64,000 bases of DNA from Streptomyces diacarni (GCF_003323715.1 NZ_QOIN01000048.1:186001-250000), one strand, 5' to 3'. Counted from the stretch's first letter, positions 1 through 8,834 are shown. A program made the numbers and translations. Notes: generated by a model not told the origin, from the letters alone.

Positions 1-486
1 CTCCCGCGCCATCTGCCCCAGCGACTTGCCGTCCCGCCGCATCGAGAAGAACAGCGTCACCATGTCCTGTACGGCGCCCGCCAGGATGACGCCCGCGACG
101 ATCCAGATGGTGCCGGGCAGGTACCCCATCTGCGCCGCGAGCACGGGCCCGACCAGCGGCCCGGCCCCGGCGATCGCCGCGAAGTGGTGCCCCAGCAGCA
201 CCCGCCGGTCCGTGGGGTGGAAGTCGATGCCGTTGTTGAGGCGTTCGGCGGGCGTGGCCCGGCTCTTGTCGACGCGCAGCACCCGGGTGGCGATGAAGCG
301 CGCGTAGAACCGGTAGCCGATGGCGTACGAGCCGAGCGCGGCGGCCACCATCCAGGCGGCGGACACCTCCTCGCCGCGCGCCAGCGCGAGCACCGCCCAT
401 CCCGCCGCGCCGACCAGCGCGACCACGGTCCAGATGACGACGGACCGCGGGTTGATCCGCCTCGCTTGCTGAGCAGTGCTGCGCAC
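1..486 (-). CDS. cstA: carbon starvation protein CstA, N-terminal part (runs off window)
   Basis: This is the first 162 codons of a CstA-family transporter, a multi-pass membrane protein that takes up peptides or pyruvate during carbon starvation. The visible part begins MRSTAQQARRINPRSVV, followed by two hydrophobic segments and the family-typical stretches GIDFHPTDRRVLLGHHFAAI and GPLVGPVLAAQMGYLPG. The start is GTG at 486 preceded by GAGGAG in the message. The C-terminal two thirds lie outside the window. A perfect palindrome sits about 100 bp upstream. Identification is firm; substrate is inferred from family only. Confidence 0.9.
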   Translation of the reverse strand, partial: MRSTAQQARRINPRSVVIWTVVALVGAAGWAVLALARGEEVSAAWMVAAALGSYAIGYRFYARFIATRVLRVDKSRATPAERLNNGIDFHPTDRRVLLGHHFAAIAGAGPLVGPVLAAQMGYLPGTIWIVAGVILAGAVQDMVTLFFSMRRDGKSLGQMARE

Positions 487-582
487 GCGCGTTCCTCCTC
501 GACCCCACCCGCCGGCCCCCGGAGGCGGCGGGCACACCACGACGGCAGGGCGACCGTAGAACAGCGACGTGATCCGCGCCAT

Positions 583-598
583 ACCCCCGTACGGGGGT
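583..598. promoter_or_regulatory. 16-bp perfect palindrome upstream of cstA (CsoR/CstR-like operator candidate)
   Basis: ACCCCCGTACGGGGGT is a perfect 16-bp dyad located about 97 bp upstream of the cstA start and 85 bp beyond the dasR stop. Its C-tract/G-tract form, preceded by AT and followed by TA, resembles operators of the CsoR/RcnR/CstR family (TACCC-n-GGGTA). It could equally be a terminator hairpin for dasR. The regulator assignment is inference. Confidence 0.4.
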
Positions 599-679
599 TA
601 CCCGATCTCAACTGTTCGCGCGCGTCGCCGGGTGGGGGCGGGCGGCCCCTGCGGTGGGGCCGAAAGGCACGCGTGCTGC

Positions 680-1474
680 TCAGTCGGTGGGCCGCTGGAG
701 GTTGGCGACGAACTTGTAGCGGTCGCCGCGGTAGACCGAGCGCACCCACTCCACGGGTTCGCCGTCGGTGTCGCGTGAGTGGCGCGAGAGCATCAGCATC
801 GGCAGGCCGACGTCGGTGCCCAGCAGCCCGGCCTCGCGCGGGGTGGCCAGCGAGGTCTCGATCGTCTCCTCGGCCTGCGCGAGGTGGACGCCGTAGACCT
901 CGGCCAACGCGGTGTAGAGGGAGGAGTACTTCACCAGGCTGCGCCGCAGCGCGGGGAAGCGCTTCTGCGACAGGTGTGTGGTCTCGATGGCCATCGGCTC
1001 GCCGCTGGCCAGCCGCAGCCGTTCGATGCGCAGTACGCGGCCGCTGGCGGTGATGTCGAGCAGGACGGCGAGCCGGTCGTCGGCCGTGACGTAGCCGATG
1101 TCCAGCAGCTGGGAGGTGGGTTCGAGGCCCTGGGCGCGCATGTCCTCGGTGTAGGAGGTCAGTTGCAGCGCCTGGGAGACCTTGGGCTTGGCGACGAAGG
1201 TGCCTTTGCCCTGGATGCGCTCCAGCCGCCCCTCGACGACCAGTTCCTGGAGGGCCTGGCGCACGGTGGTGCGTGAGGTGTCGAACTCGCTGGCCAGGGT
1301 GCGCTCGGGCGGCACGGGTGTGCCGGGCGGCAGCGTCTCGGTCATCTCCAGCAAGTGCCGCTTGAGCCGGTAGTACTTGGGCACGCGCGCGGTGCGGGCC
1401 GCCGATCCGTTGCCGCCTGCGGTCCCGGTCTCCGCGGCGGCCGGCGCGATGGCGCCGCCCCCGTCCGTGCTCAT
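680..1474 (-). CDS. dasR: GntR/HutC-family aminosugar regulator DasR
   Basis: This is a 264-aa GntR-type repressor. The N-terminal winged helix (about residues 30-95, with [20 protein letters not shown]) is followed by a UTRA/HutC ligand domain. The sequence ([60 protein letters not shown]) is that of DasR, the global Streptomyces regulator of chitin and N-acetylglucosamine use, released from DNA by glucosamine-6-phosphate. The ATG at 1474 (MSTDGGG) is chosen over an ATG 75 bp upstream because it has a GGAAGG ribosome site and matches the known N-terminus. It is divergent from dasA, with two dre operators between. Confidence 0.96.
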   Translation of the reverse strand: MSTDGGGAIAPAAAETGTAGGNGSAARTARVPKYYRLKRHLLEMTETLPPGTPVPPERTLASEFDTSRTTVRQALQELVVEGRLERIQGKGTFVAKPKVSQALQLTSYTEDMRAQGLEPTSQLLDIGYVTADDRLAVLLDITASGRVLRIERLRLASGEPMAIETTHLSQKRFPALRRSLVKYSSLYTALAEVYGVHLAQAEETIETSLATPREAGLLGTDVGLPMLMLSRHSRDTDGEPVEWVRSVYRGDRYKFVANLQRPTD

Positions 1475-1634
1475 GGCCCGCCTTCCCGACTCGCCTCGTG
1501 CTGCCGTCACCGGCTTCCTCCGTGTGCTTGGCGGTTCACATCGTGGCATGGCGCGGCGTTGGGCGGGCGCCCCAGCTCAGATGTCGTTCCGATAACGGAA
1601 CCGACTGGGAGCTTTATACACCGTTGACACCCCT

Positions 1635-1650
1635 AAAGGTCTAGGCCAAG
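1635..1650. promoter_or_regulatory. dre operator 1 (DasR site) in the dasR-dasA intergenic region
   Basis: AAAGGTCTAGGCCAAG carries the dre core GGTCTAGnCC (consensus ACTGGTCTAGACCACT). It lies 128 bp upstream of the dasA start and just after a consensus -35 hexamer TTGACA at 1624-1629, a position suited to block dasA transcription. Confidence 0.75.
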
Positions 1651-1658
1651 CTCTGCGC

Positions 1659-1674
1659 ATTGGTCTAAACCAAC
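1659..1674. promoter_or_regulatory. dre operator 2 (DasR site) upstream of dasA
   Basis: ATTGGTCTAAACCAAC is close to the dre consensus (TGGTCTAnACCA intact). It is centred 24 bp downstream of dre 1. Paired dre sites are the known arrangement in front of dasA in S. coelicolor. Confidence 0.85.
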
Positions 1675-1762
1675 TGTCCGGATGGGCCCGGATGCGCTGT
1701 CCGGAGGGACGGACCGTCCGAATGCGCCGTGCGGAGCGTTCCAGTGTGCAGGGGAGAATGCT

Positions 1763-3040
1763 GTGAAACGTCATCAAAGGGGCCTTGTGGCCGCGGCCGG
1801 TGTCGCCGTACTGATGGTGAACGTCGCGGCCTGTGGGTCCGACGGCGACGAGAAGTCCGGGCCGGAGAGCTTCAAGGGCAAGACGCTCACCCTTTGGGCG
1901 ATGGACGGGTCCACCCCCGAGAAGTGGACCAAGGACGTCAAGGCCGCCTTCGAGAAGAAGACCGGGGCCAAGCTCAAGCTCGAGGTCCAGCAGTGGAACG
2001 GGATCCAGCAGAAGATCACCACCGCGCTGTCCGAGAACGACCCGCCGGACGTCATCGAGATCGGCAACACCCAGACCCCCGCCTACGCCCGCACCGGCGG
2101 CCTCGCCGACCTCAGCGACCTGAAGACGGGGCTCGGCAAGGACTGGACCTCCTCCCTCAACAAGTCGGCGGTCTATGACGGAAAGCAGTACGCCGCCCCC
2201 TGGTTCGCCGTCAACCGCACGGTCATCTACAACAAGAAGATCTGGGCCGACGCCGGCGTCAAGGGCACGCCCAAGACCCGCGACGAGTTCTTCGACGCGC
2301 TCGAGAAGATCGAGCAGAAGACCGACGCCGAGCCGCTCTACATGCCGGGCCAGAACTGGTACTTCTTCGACGGCCTCCTCATCGGCAACAACGCCGACCT
2401 GGTCAAGAAGAAGGGCGGCAAGTGGGTCTCCAACCTGGCCGACCCCAAGGTCGGCGAGGCCATGAAGGTCTACAAGAAGTACGCCTCCTACTCCAAGGCG
2501 CCCAAGAACAAGGACGAGGCCACCCCGCAGCAGGCCGAGATCTTCGCCAAGGGCAAGACCGGCGCCTTCATCGGCCTGAGCTGGGAGGCGGCCACCGCGA
2601 TCAAGGCCAACCCGAAGATCGAGAAGGACATCGGCTACTTCACCATTCCGGGTGAGACCGCCGCTGAGCCCGAGGGCGTCTTCCTCGGCGGGTCCAACCT
2701 GGCCATCGCCGCGGGCAGCGAGAAGCAGGAACTCGCCAAGGAGTTCCTCAAGATCGCCCTGTCCGACAAGCACGAGGGCGCGCTCGCCAAGGAGAGCGGC
2801 GTCATCCCGAACAAGAAGTCCCTGCAGACCAACCTGAAGGGCAACCCGGCGGCGGAGGCCGCGGCGCCGGCGGTCGAGGGCGGCGGCCTGACCCCGCTGA
2901 TCCCGGAGTGGGGCGCGGTGGAGAACCCGCCGAACCCGATCAAGACGTACATGACCTCCGTGCTCAAGGGGAAGTCCCACGCGGCCGCGGCAAAGGGCGT
3001 GGAGGGCGAGATGAACAAGCGGCTCTCCCAGAAGCAGTAA
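1763..3040 (+). CDS. dasA: chitobiose ABC transporter substrate-binding lipoprotein DasA
   Basis: This is a 425-aa extracytoplasmic solute-binding protein (SBP family 1). A lipoprotein signal runs over residues 1-23 with the lipobox VAAC and acylated Cys24, then the body begins FKGKTLTLWAMDGSTPEKW. DasA binds N,N'-diacetylchitobiose for import through DasBC. The start is GTG at 1763 with GGGGAG 6 nt upstream; an in-frame ATG at 1682 lies over the operator region and is rejected. It is preceded by two dre sites and followed by a perfect 17-bp hairpin that separates it from dasB, fitting higher expression of the binding protein than of the permeases. Confidence 0.93.
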   Translation: MKRHQRGLVAAAGVAVLMVNVAACGSDGDEKSGPESFKGKTLTLWAMDGSTPEKWTKDVKAAFEKKTGAKLKLEVQQWNGIQQKITTALSENDPPDVIEIGNTQTPAYARTGGLADLSDLKTGLGKDWTSSLNKSAVYDGKQYAAPWFAVNRTVIYNKKIWADAGVKGTPKTRDEFFDALEKIEQKTDAEPLYMPGQNWYFFDGLLIGNNADLVKKKGGKWVSNLADPKVGEAMKVYKKYASYSKAPKNKDEATPQQAEIFAKGKTGAFIGLSWEAATAIKANPKIEKDIGYFTIPGETAAEPEGVFLGGSNLAIAAGSEKQELAKEFLKIALSDKHEGALAKESGVIPNKKSLQTNLKGNPAAEAAAPAVEGGGLTPLIPEWGAVENPPNPIKTYMTSVLKGKSHAAAAKGVEGEMNKRLSQKQ

Positions 3041-3064
3041 CCGCAGTAACCCACCTGAACGGGC

Positions 3065-3099
3065 GGGTTGCGGGGGGCGGCAGCCGCCCCCCGCAACCC
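3065..3099 (+). terminator. strong hairpin between dasA and dasB
   Basis: The arms at 3065-3081 and 3083-3099 are perfect 17-nt reverse complements (G/C-rich, starting GGGTTGCGGGGGGCGGC). In practice this gives a 15-bp stem with a small loop. There is no U-tract. It begins 24 nt after the dasA stop and ends 17 nt before the dasB ATG, so it may act as a partial terminator or an mRNA 3' end stabiliser for dasA. Confidence 0.75.
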
Positions 3100-3116
3100 C
3101 CTGCGTTGGAGTCCCG

Positions 3117-4139
3117 ATGTCTGTGCAGACCCATGAGGCGCCGCCTCTCGACAAGGTGCCCGTGCGGCCCACGGGGGAGGGCGGACCGCCGGCCCGTGGC
3201 GGGAGGAAGGCGAAGGGCACGCTGCCCTACCTGCTCCTGCTGCCCGCGCTCGGACTGACCGCCGTCCTGCTCGGCTGGCCGCTGCTCACCAACGGCATGC
3301 TGTCGTTCCAGAACCTCAACATGACGCAGCTGATCCAGCACGTCACCGAGTGGAACGGCTTCACCAACTACACCGACACGCTCACCAGTGAGACCTTCTG
3401 GCGGGTCACACTGCGGTCGGTGATCTTCACGGTGGTCAACGTCGTGCTGATCATCGTCTCCGGCACCCTCATCGGGCTGCTCCTGGCGCGGCTCGGGTCG
3501 AAGATGCGGCTGCTGCTGTCGGTCGGGCTGGTCCTCGCCTGGGCGATGCCGATCATCGCGGCCACCACCGTCTACCAGTGGCTGTTCGCGCAGCGGTTCG
3601 GCGTCGTCAACTGGGTACTCGCCGAGGTCGGTTTCGACTCGATGGCGGACTACAACTGGACGGGCAGCCAGCTGTCCACGTTCTTCGTCATCTCGCTGCT
3701 GATCGTGTGGACGTCGGTTCCGTTCGTCGCGATCAACCTCTACGCGGCGACGACGACGATCGCCAAGGAGCTGTACGAGGCCGCGGCGCTGGACGGGGCC
3801 GGGCCGTGGCAGAGCTTCAAGTCCGTCACCTTCCCCTTCCTCAAGCCGTTCTTGATGGTCGCGACGTTCCTGGAGGTCATCTGGATCTTCAAGGCGTTCC
3901 CGCACGTCTTCGCCATCAACGAGGGCGGCCCCGACCGGCTGACCGAGACGCTGCCCGTCTACGCCTTCGTCGAGGGCGTCGGCAACCAGCACTACGGCGC
4001 CGGCGCGGCGATCTCCGTCCTGACCATCCTCATCCTGCTGGCGCTCATGTCGTACTACCTGCGGCTGGTGCTCAGGCAGGAAGGCGCCGACGAGACCGAG
4101 ACCGGCGAGACCGGCGAGAACAAGGGGAAGAAGGCCTGA
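3117..4139 (+). CDS. dasB: chitobiose ABC transporter permease DasB
   Basis: This is a 340-aa permease of the MalF type with a charged cytoplasmic N-terminus, then about six membrane segments (the first PYLLLLPALGLTAVLLGWPL). The EAA loop for contact with the ATPase, KELYEAAALDGAGPWQSF, lies near residue 220. A GGAG ribosome site precedes the ATG. The stop codon overlaps the dasC start (TGATG), so the two permeases are translationally coupled. No ATPase is encoded here; in Streptomyces the shared ATPase MsiK serves this transporter, encoded elsewhere. Confidence 0.92.
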   Translation: MSVQTHEAPPLDKVPVRPTGEGGPPARGGRKAKGTLPYLLLLPALGLTAVLLGWPLLTNGMLSFQNLNMTQLIQHVTEWNGFTNYTDTLTSETFWRVTLRSVIFTVVNVVLIIVSGTLIGLLLARLGSKMRLLLSVGLVLAWAMPIIAATTVYQWLFAQRFGVVNWVLAEVGFDSMADYNWTGSQLSTFFVISLLIVWTSVPFVAINLYAATTTIAKELYEAAALDGAGPWQSFKSVTFPFLKPFLMVATFLEVIWIFKAFPHVFAINEGGPDRLTETLPVYAFVEGVGNQHYGAGAAISVLTILILLALMSYYLRLVLRQEGADETETGETGENKGKKA

Positions 4140-4969
4140 TGCGACGGTCGCTCCTGAGCCGGATATGGCCGAACGCCACCGCGCTGCTGCTGTTCGTGGG
4201 GTTCGTCTTCCCTGTGTACTGGATGTTCAACACGGCGTTCAAGCCCAACGGGCAGATCATCAGCGAGAACCCCGTCTGGTTCCCCACCTCGCCCACCCTC
4301 GAACACTTCTCCACGGCGGTGCACGCGGAGAACTTCTGGACGCTGGTGCGCAACTCCGTCACGGTCACCGTGCTGGCCGTCGGCATCTCGCTGCTGGTGG
4401 CGCTCTTCGCCTCGTTCGCGCTGGCCCGCATGCGGTTCAAGGGGCGCAAGGGCATCATCCTCACGTTCATGATCGCGCAGATGGCCCCCTGGGAGGTCAT
4501 GGTCATCGCGATCTACATGATCGTGCGGGACGCGGAGATGCTGAACAGCCTCATACCGCTCACCCTCTTCTACACGGTGATGGTGCTGCCGCTGACCATC
4601 ATCACCCTGCGCGGCTACGTCGCGGCCGTCCCCAAGGACCTGGAGGAGTCGGCCATGGTGGACGGGTGCACCCGCCTCCAGGCGTTCCGCCGGGTCATCT
4701 TCCCGCTGCTGGCCCCCGGACTGATGGCCACCTCGCTCTTCGGGTTCATCACCGCGTGGAACGAGTTCCCCATGGTCCTGATTCTCAACAAGGACGCCGA
4801 AGCGCAGACGCTGCCGCTGTGGCTGTCGAAGTTCCAGACCGCGTTCGGTGACGACTGGGGTGCCACGATGGCGGCGGCCTCGCTCTTCGCCGTCCCGATC
4901 CTGCTCCTCTTCCTCTACCTCCAGCGCAAGGCAGTGGCCGGCCTCACCTCCGGCGCGGTGAAGGGGTAG
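4139..4969 (+). CDS. dasC: chitobiose ABC transporter permease DasC
   Basis: This is a 276-aa permease of the MalG type. Membrane segments include NATALLLFVGFVFPVYWMFN and VTVLAVGISLLVALFASFAL, and the EAA loop KDLEESAMVDGCTRLQAFRR lies near residue 167. The ATG at 4139 overlaps the dasB stop by one base; an earlier in-frame start lies inside dasB and is rejected. It forms the inner-membrane channel with DasB for N,N'-diacetylchitobiose. Confidence 0.92.
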   Translation: MRRSLLSRIWPNATALLLFVGFVFPVYWMFNTAFKPNGQIISENPVWFPTSPTLEHFSTAVHAENFWTLVRNSVTVTVLAVGISLLVALFASFALARMRFKGRKGIILTFMIAQMAPWEVMVIAIYMIVRDAEMLNSLIPLTLFYTVMVLPLTIITLRGYVAAVPKDLEESAMVDGCTRLQAFRRVIFPLLAPGLMATSLFGFITAWNEFPMVLILNKDAEAQTLPLWLSKFQTAFGDDWGATMAAASLFAVPILLLFLYLQRKAVAGLTSGAVKG

Positions 4970-5013
4970 TGGAGTGACGGGCCATCCAGTGAAGTGAAGG
5001 GACACCGCGCCGC

Positions 5014-6546
5014 ATGACCACCTCTCTCCGAGCGTCCGACACCCTCACCCGCGACGCCCTCGCCGTCCTCCAGCCGGGCTTCGCCGGCACCTCGGCGCCG
5101 TCCTGGCTGCTGCGGCAGCTCGACGAAGGGCTCACGTCGGTCGGCCTCTTCGGCCGCAACATCGACTCACCCGAGCAGCTGGCCCTCCTGACCGAACAGC
5201 TGCGCGAGGTGCGCCCCGAGCTGCTGGTGGCCATCGATGAGGAAGGCGGCGACGTGACCCGGCTGGAGGCCCGCACGGGCTCCTCCTACCCGGGCAACCT
5301 CGCCCTCGGGCACGTCGACGACCCCGTCCTGACCAGGGCCGTCGCCCACGAACTCGGCGGCCGGCTCGCCGCGGCGGGCGTCAACCTCAACTGGGCGCCC
5401 TCCGCCGACGTCAACTCCAACCCCGACAACCCGGTCATCGGGGTGCGCTCCTTCGGCGGCGATCCCGAACTGGTGGCCCGGCACACCGTCGCCTACGTCG
5501 AGGGACTCCAGGCCGCGGGCGTCGCCGCCTGCGTCAAGCACTTCCCCGGACACGGCGACACCGCCGTCGACTCCCACCACGCCGTGCCCCGCATCGACGC
5601 CGACCTCGCCACGCTCAGGGGCCGCGAACTCGTGCCCTTCGCCGCCGCGGTCGACGCGGGCAGCAAGTGCGTGATGAGCGCCCACATCCTGCTGCCCGCA
5701 CTGGACGCGGCCCACCCGGGAACGCTGAGCTCCGCCGCGCTGACGGGACTGCTGCGGGCACCCCGGAGCGAAGGCGGCCTGGGGCACGAGGGGCTGATCG
5801 TCACCGACGGCATGGAGATGCAGGCCATCTCCGCCACCTATGGGCTCGAACGCGGCAGTGTGCTGGCCCTCGCGGCCGGCGCGGACGCCATCTGCGTCGG
5901 CGGCGGACTGTCCGGCGAGGACACCGTGCTGCGGCTGCGCGACGCGCTCGTCGGCGCCGTACGGGACGGCGAGCTGACCGAGGAGCGGCTCGCCGACGCG
6001 GCCGCCCGGGTGCGGAGTCTGGCCGCGTGGGCGAAGGGCGCGCGCGGCCGGTCGGGCGCGGGGGGCCCGGCCGGCCACGCGCCCGCCCACGCGCAGGACG
6101 GCATCGGGCTGGAAGCCGCACGGCGCGCGCTCGTGGTCACCGGGCTCGACGGGTACCGGCGGCTGTCCGGGCCCGGTTACGTCGCCGCGCTGACGCCGCT
6201 GGCCAACATCGCCGTCGGCGACGAGACCCCCTGGGGGCCCGCGGCGGAACTGGAACGGATGATCCCCGGCACCCGCACCGGCACCTACGGCAGCACCGAC
6301 GGCGACGTCGCCGCCACGGTGCTCGCCGACGCCGGGGACCGGCCCGTCGTCGCGGTCGTCCGCGACCTGCACCGGCACCCGTGGATGGCCCAGGCGGTCG
6401 AACAGCTGGTCGCCGCCAGGCCCTCGACGGTGGTGGTCGAGATGGGGGTACCCCAGGCCTCTCCCCAGGGCGCGCTCCACGTGGCGACGCGCGGGGCGGC
6501 CCGGGTGTGCGGGCGGGCTGCCGCCGAGGTCATCGCCCGAGGCTGA
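5014..6546 (+). CDS. dasD: GH3 beta-N-acetylglucosaminidase (DasD-like)
   Basis: This is a 510-aa glycoside hydrolase family 3 enzyme of the NagZ type. The diagnostic KHFPGHGDTAVDSHHAVP lies near residues 176-193 (it carries the Asp/His acid-base dyad). The nucleophile Asp sits in VTDGMEMQAI near residue 264. No signal peptide is visible, so it acts in the cytoplasm, cleaving imported chitobiose to GlcNAc. It starts 44 bp after dasC on the same strand and belongs to the das unit. A C-terminal domain (from about residue 370) of unknown role follows the barrel. Confidence 0.88.
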   Translation: MTTSLRASDTLTRDALAVLQPGFAGTSAPSWLLRQLDEGLTSVGLFGRNIDSPEQLALLTEQLREVRPELLVAIDEEGGDVTRLEARTGSSYPGNLALGHVDDPVLTRAVAHELGGRLAAAGVNLNWAPSADVNSNPDNPVIGVRSFGGDPELVARHTVAYVEGLQAAGVAACVKHFPGHGDTAVDSHHAVPRIDADLATLRGRELVPFAAAVDAGSKCVMSAHILLPALDAAHPGTLSSAALTGLLRAPRSEGGLGHEGLIVTDGMEMQAISATYGLERGSVLALAAGADAICVGGGLSGEDTVLRLRDALVGAVRDGELTEERLADAAARVRSLAAWAKGARGRSGAGGPAGHAPAHAQDGIGLEAARRALVVTGLDGYRRLSGPGYVAALTPLANIAVGDETPWGPAAELERMIPGTRTGTYGSTDGDVAATVLADAGDRPVVAVVRDLHRHPWMAQAVEQLVAARPSTVVVEMGVPQASPQGALHVATRGAARVCGRAAAEVIARG

Positions 6547-6642
6547 CCGGCCCGGAGACCTGCCTCGGCACGCCCCGCGGCCTCGACGCGGCCCCTGGCC
6601 TCCGCTCCGGCCTCCGCCTCGGCGCGACAGCCTCTGGCCCCC

Positions 6643-6678
6643 GACGCCGGCCCCGACGCCGGCCCCGACGCCGGCCCC
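6643..6678. repeat. three tandem copies of GACGCCGGCCCC
   Basis: Three identical 12-bp units run head to tail in the gap between dasD and the SIS gene. They sit directly before a hairpin and outside any coding frame I can support. Confidence 0.8.
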
Positions 6679-6710
6679 GGCCCGGACCCGACCCCGGTCG
6701 GGCCGGGGCC
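6679..6710 (+). terminator. candidate terminator hairpin of the das unit
   Basis: The arms GGCCCGGACCCGACC (6679-6693) and GGTCGGGCCGGGGCC (6696-6710) pair at 13 of 15 positions around a 2-nt gap. There is no U-tract, which is usual in Streptomyces. It lies 133 nt after the dasD stop. Confidence 0.5.
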
Positions 6711-6896
6711 CGCCGTGACGGTGTGCGGCCCGAGGGGGGTGCGGCCCGGCGCGGGCCCTCGCGGCGGGCTCTCCCAGGCGCCGTCCGCGCAGCGGACGCC
6801 GCGGGCGCGGCAGGGGGAAAACCCGCGTGCGCTCCCACAACGTAGGATCGAAGCAACCCGCACCCTTGTACGGAACCCCACCGGGAGGCGACCCCC

Positions 6897-7958
6897 ATGT
6901 CCTCGAACGTCCCGTCTGAGCCGGGCACCATCATGTCCGGCGAGATGGCCGAGCAGCCGTCCGTGCTGCGCCGCATCCTGGACGAGGGCGGGCCGGCCAT
7001 CCGCGAGGTCGCCGAGCGCATCGCCGCGAAGAACCCGCGTTTCGTGCTGCTGACGGCGCGCGGCACCTCGGACAACGCCGCGCTGTACGCGAAGTACCTG
7101 CTGGAGATCCAGCTGGGCAAGCCGTGCGGGCTGACGTCGATGTCCACGACGACGGCGTACGGCGCACAGCAGGACCTCACCGACTGCCTGGTGATCACTA
7201 TCAGCCAGTCGGGCGGCAGCCCCGACCTGGTGGCCTCCACGGAGGCGGCGCGCGAGGCGGGCGCGATCACGCTCGCCGTCACCAACAACGCGGACTCCCC
7301 GCTCGCGCAGGTGAGCGAGTTCCACATCGACGTCCTCGCGGGCCCGGAGAAGGCGCTGCCGGCCACCAAGACCTACACCGCCGAGCTGCTGGCGCTGTAC
7401 CTGTTCGTGGACGGCCTGCGCGCGGGGCAGGGCGCCGAGGCGGCCAAGGCGCTGCCCGAGGTGGCCGACGCGATCCTGGCGCGCAAGGGCGAGGTCAAGG
7501 CGCTCGCCTCCCGGTACAGGTTCGCGGAGCGGATGGTGCTCACCTCGCGGGGCTACGGCTACCCGACGGCGAAGGAAGCCGCGCTCAAGCTGATGGAGAC
7601 CAGCTACATCCCCGCGCTGTCCTACTCGGGCGCCGACCTGCTGCACGGCCCGCTGGCCATGGTGGACAACATCTCGCCGGTGATCGCGGTCGTCGCGGAC
7701 GGCAAGGGCGGCGAGGCGCTCCAGCCGGTGCTGGAGCGACTGCGGGACCGGGGTGCGGACCTGGTGGTCATCGGCGGCCAGGAGGAGGTGGACCGCGCCT
7801 CGGCCGGGTTCGCGCTGCCGACCGACGGGCTGCCCGAGGAGCTCCAGCCGATCGTGCAGATCCTGCCCCTGCAGATGCTGGCCTACGAGGTCACCATGGC
7901 GCGCGGCCAGGACCCGGACGCGCCGCGCTCCCTCGCCAAGGTCACCGAGACCCGCTGA
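6897..7958 (+). CDS. SIS-domain sugar-phosphate isomerase-like protein (GlmS C-domain type)
   Basis: This is a 353-aa protein with two SIS domains: the first near residues 40-170 (TARGTSDNAALYAKYLLE, then ISQSGGSPDLVAS near 101), the second near 200-340 (GYPTAKEAALKLMETSYIPA). It resembles the isomerase half of GlmS without the glutaminase domain, and AgaS-like aminosugar-phosphate proteins. It is not NagB, which has a different fold. GGGAGG precedes the ATG. It lies downstream of dasD and 11 bp before a class II aldolase, suggesting both act on an aminosugar phosphate or a related phosphosugar. Exact reaction unknown. Confidence 0.8.
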   Translation: MSSNVPSEPGTIMSGEMAEQPSVLRRILDEGGPAIREVAERIAAKNPRFVLLTARGTSDNAALYAKYLLEIQLGKPCGLTSMSTTTAYGAQQDLTDCLVITISQSGGSPDLVASTEAAREAGAITLAVTNNADSPLAQVSEFHIDVLAGPEKALPATKTYTAELLALYLFVDGLRAGQGAEAAKALPEVADAILARKGEVKALASRYRFAERMVLTSRGYGYPTAKEAALKLMETSYIPALSYSGADLLHGPLAMVDNISPVIAVVADGKGGEALQPVLERLRDRGADLVVIGGQEEVDRASAGFALPTDGLPEELQPIVQILPLQMLAYEVTMARGQDPDAPRSLAKVTETR

Positions 7959-7969
7959 GGGGGCGCCGT

Positions 7970-8638
7970 ATGGAGGGCCGCTCGCAGGGCCCCAAACCGC
8001 GGATGCGGCAGGCGCAGACCATCGACGGGCTGGTCGAACAGCTCATCGACGTCGGCGCCGACATCGTGCGCCGGGGCTACGCGCTGGCCAGCGGCGGCAA
8101 TCTCTCGGCCCGGCTGCCGGGCGCGGCGGAGTTCGTCGTGACCGGCAAGGGCACCTGGCTGGACCGGCTGGAGCCCGCCGACTTCACAGTGATGAACCTG
8201 GCAGGCGAGGTCGTCGGCGGCAACGCGGTGCCCTCCAGCGAGTGGAAGCTGCACCAGCGCAGCTACCGGGTGCGCGAGGACGCGAACGCGCTCGTCCACA
8301 TGCACCCCCAGCACGCCGTCCTGGTCGACGCGCTCGGCCACGAGATCCGGCTCCTGACGCTGGACCACGCGGTGTACGTACGGTCGCTCGGCCGGATCCC
8401 GTTCCATCCGAACGGGTCCGACGAGCTGGCCGACGCCGCCGCCGAGCAGGCCGAGCAGCACAACTGCGTGCTGCTGGCCCACCACGGCTGCTCGGCGCTG
8501 GGCGAGGACGTCGGCATGGCGCTCCGGCGCGCCATGAACATCGAGGAGGCCGCGACGGCCACCTACCGCGCCCTGCTGCTGGGGGATCGCACCACCCGCT
8601 TCCCGACAACCGCGGACGAGGCCATCCAGCACGCCTGA
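7970..8638 (+). CDS. class II aldolase/adducin family protein
   Basis: This 222-aa protein is of the L-fuculose-phosphate/rhamnulose-phosphate aldolase fold. Zinc-binding histidines are visible in HMHPQHAV and in AHHGCSALG, and the catalytic Glu in VPSSEWKLH. The phosphate-binding GGNLSARLPG is near residue 45. The start ATG is at 7970, 11 bp after the SIS gene; a second ATG 33 bp later (MRQAQTID) is possible. The substrate is presumably a ketose- or hydroxy-sugar phosphate made by the neighbouring SIS protein; this is inference from position. Confidence 0.85.
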   Translation: MEGRSQGPKPRMRQAQTIDGLVEQLIDVGADIVRRGYALASGGNLSARLPGAAEFVVTGKGTWLDRLEPADFTVMNLAGEVVGGNAVPSSEWKLHQRSYRVREDANALVHMHPQHAVLVDALGHEIRLLTLDHAVYVRSLGRIPFHPNGSDELADAAAEQAEQHNCVLLAHHGCSALGEDVGMALRRAMNIEEAATATYRALLLGDRTTRFPTTADEAIQHA

Positions 8639-8834
8639 TCCGTGCAAAGGGCCCGGCAAAAGGGTGCGGCAAGGATGCCGGAAACACTTCGGGCCGCGGC
8701 ACCGGAGCGGGACCCTCAACCCGCCCGGCACCGCAGCCCGGAGCCACAAGACCCGGCCGCTGTCAGGGCAGAGAGCGTCACGGGCCTCGATCTGCCCTCC
8801 TGTGCGGGGAGAGCAGAAGTTCTTCACCCAGGAT

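Larger units (their letters stand above)
6547..6896. other. intergenic region, dasD to SIS gene
   Basis: This 350-bp gap is GC-rich with no credible coding frame. It holds a 12-bp tandem repeat (6643-6678), a long imperfect hairpin (6679-6710), and a ribosome site GGGAGG before the next gene. No nagB (glucosamine-6-phosphate deaminase), which I recall at this place in S. coelicolor, is present. Confidence 0.6.

Noticed and set aside
1577-3220. Long open frame on the strand opposite dasA
   Set aside because: Its translation is Leu/Gly/Val-rich without domains, and it covers dasA and both dre sites. It is a GC-bias shadow of dasA.
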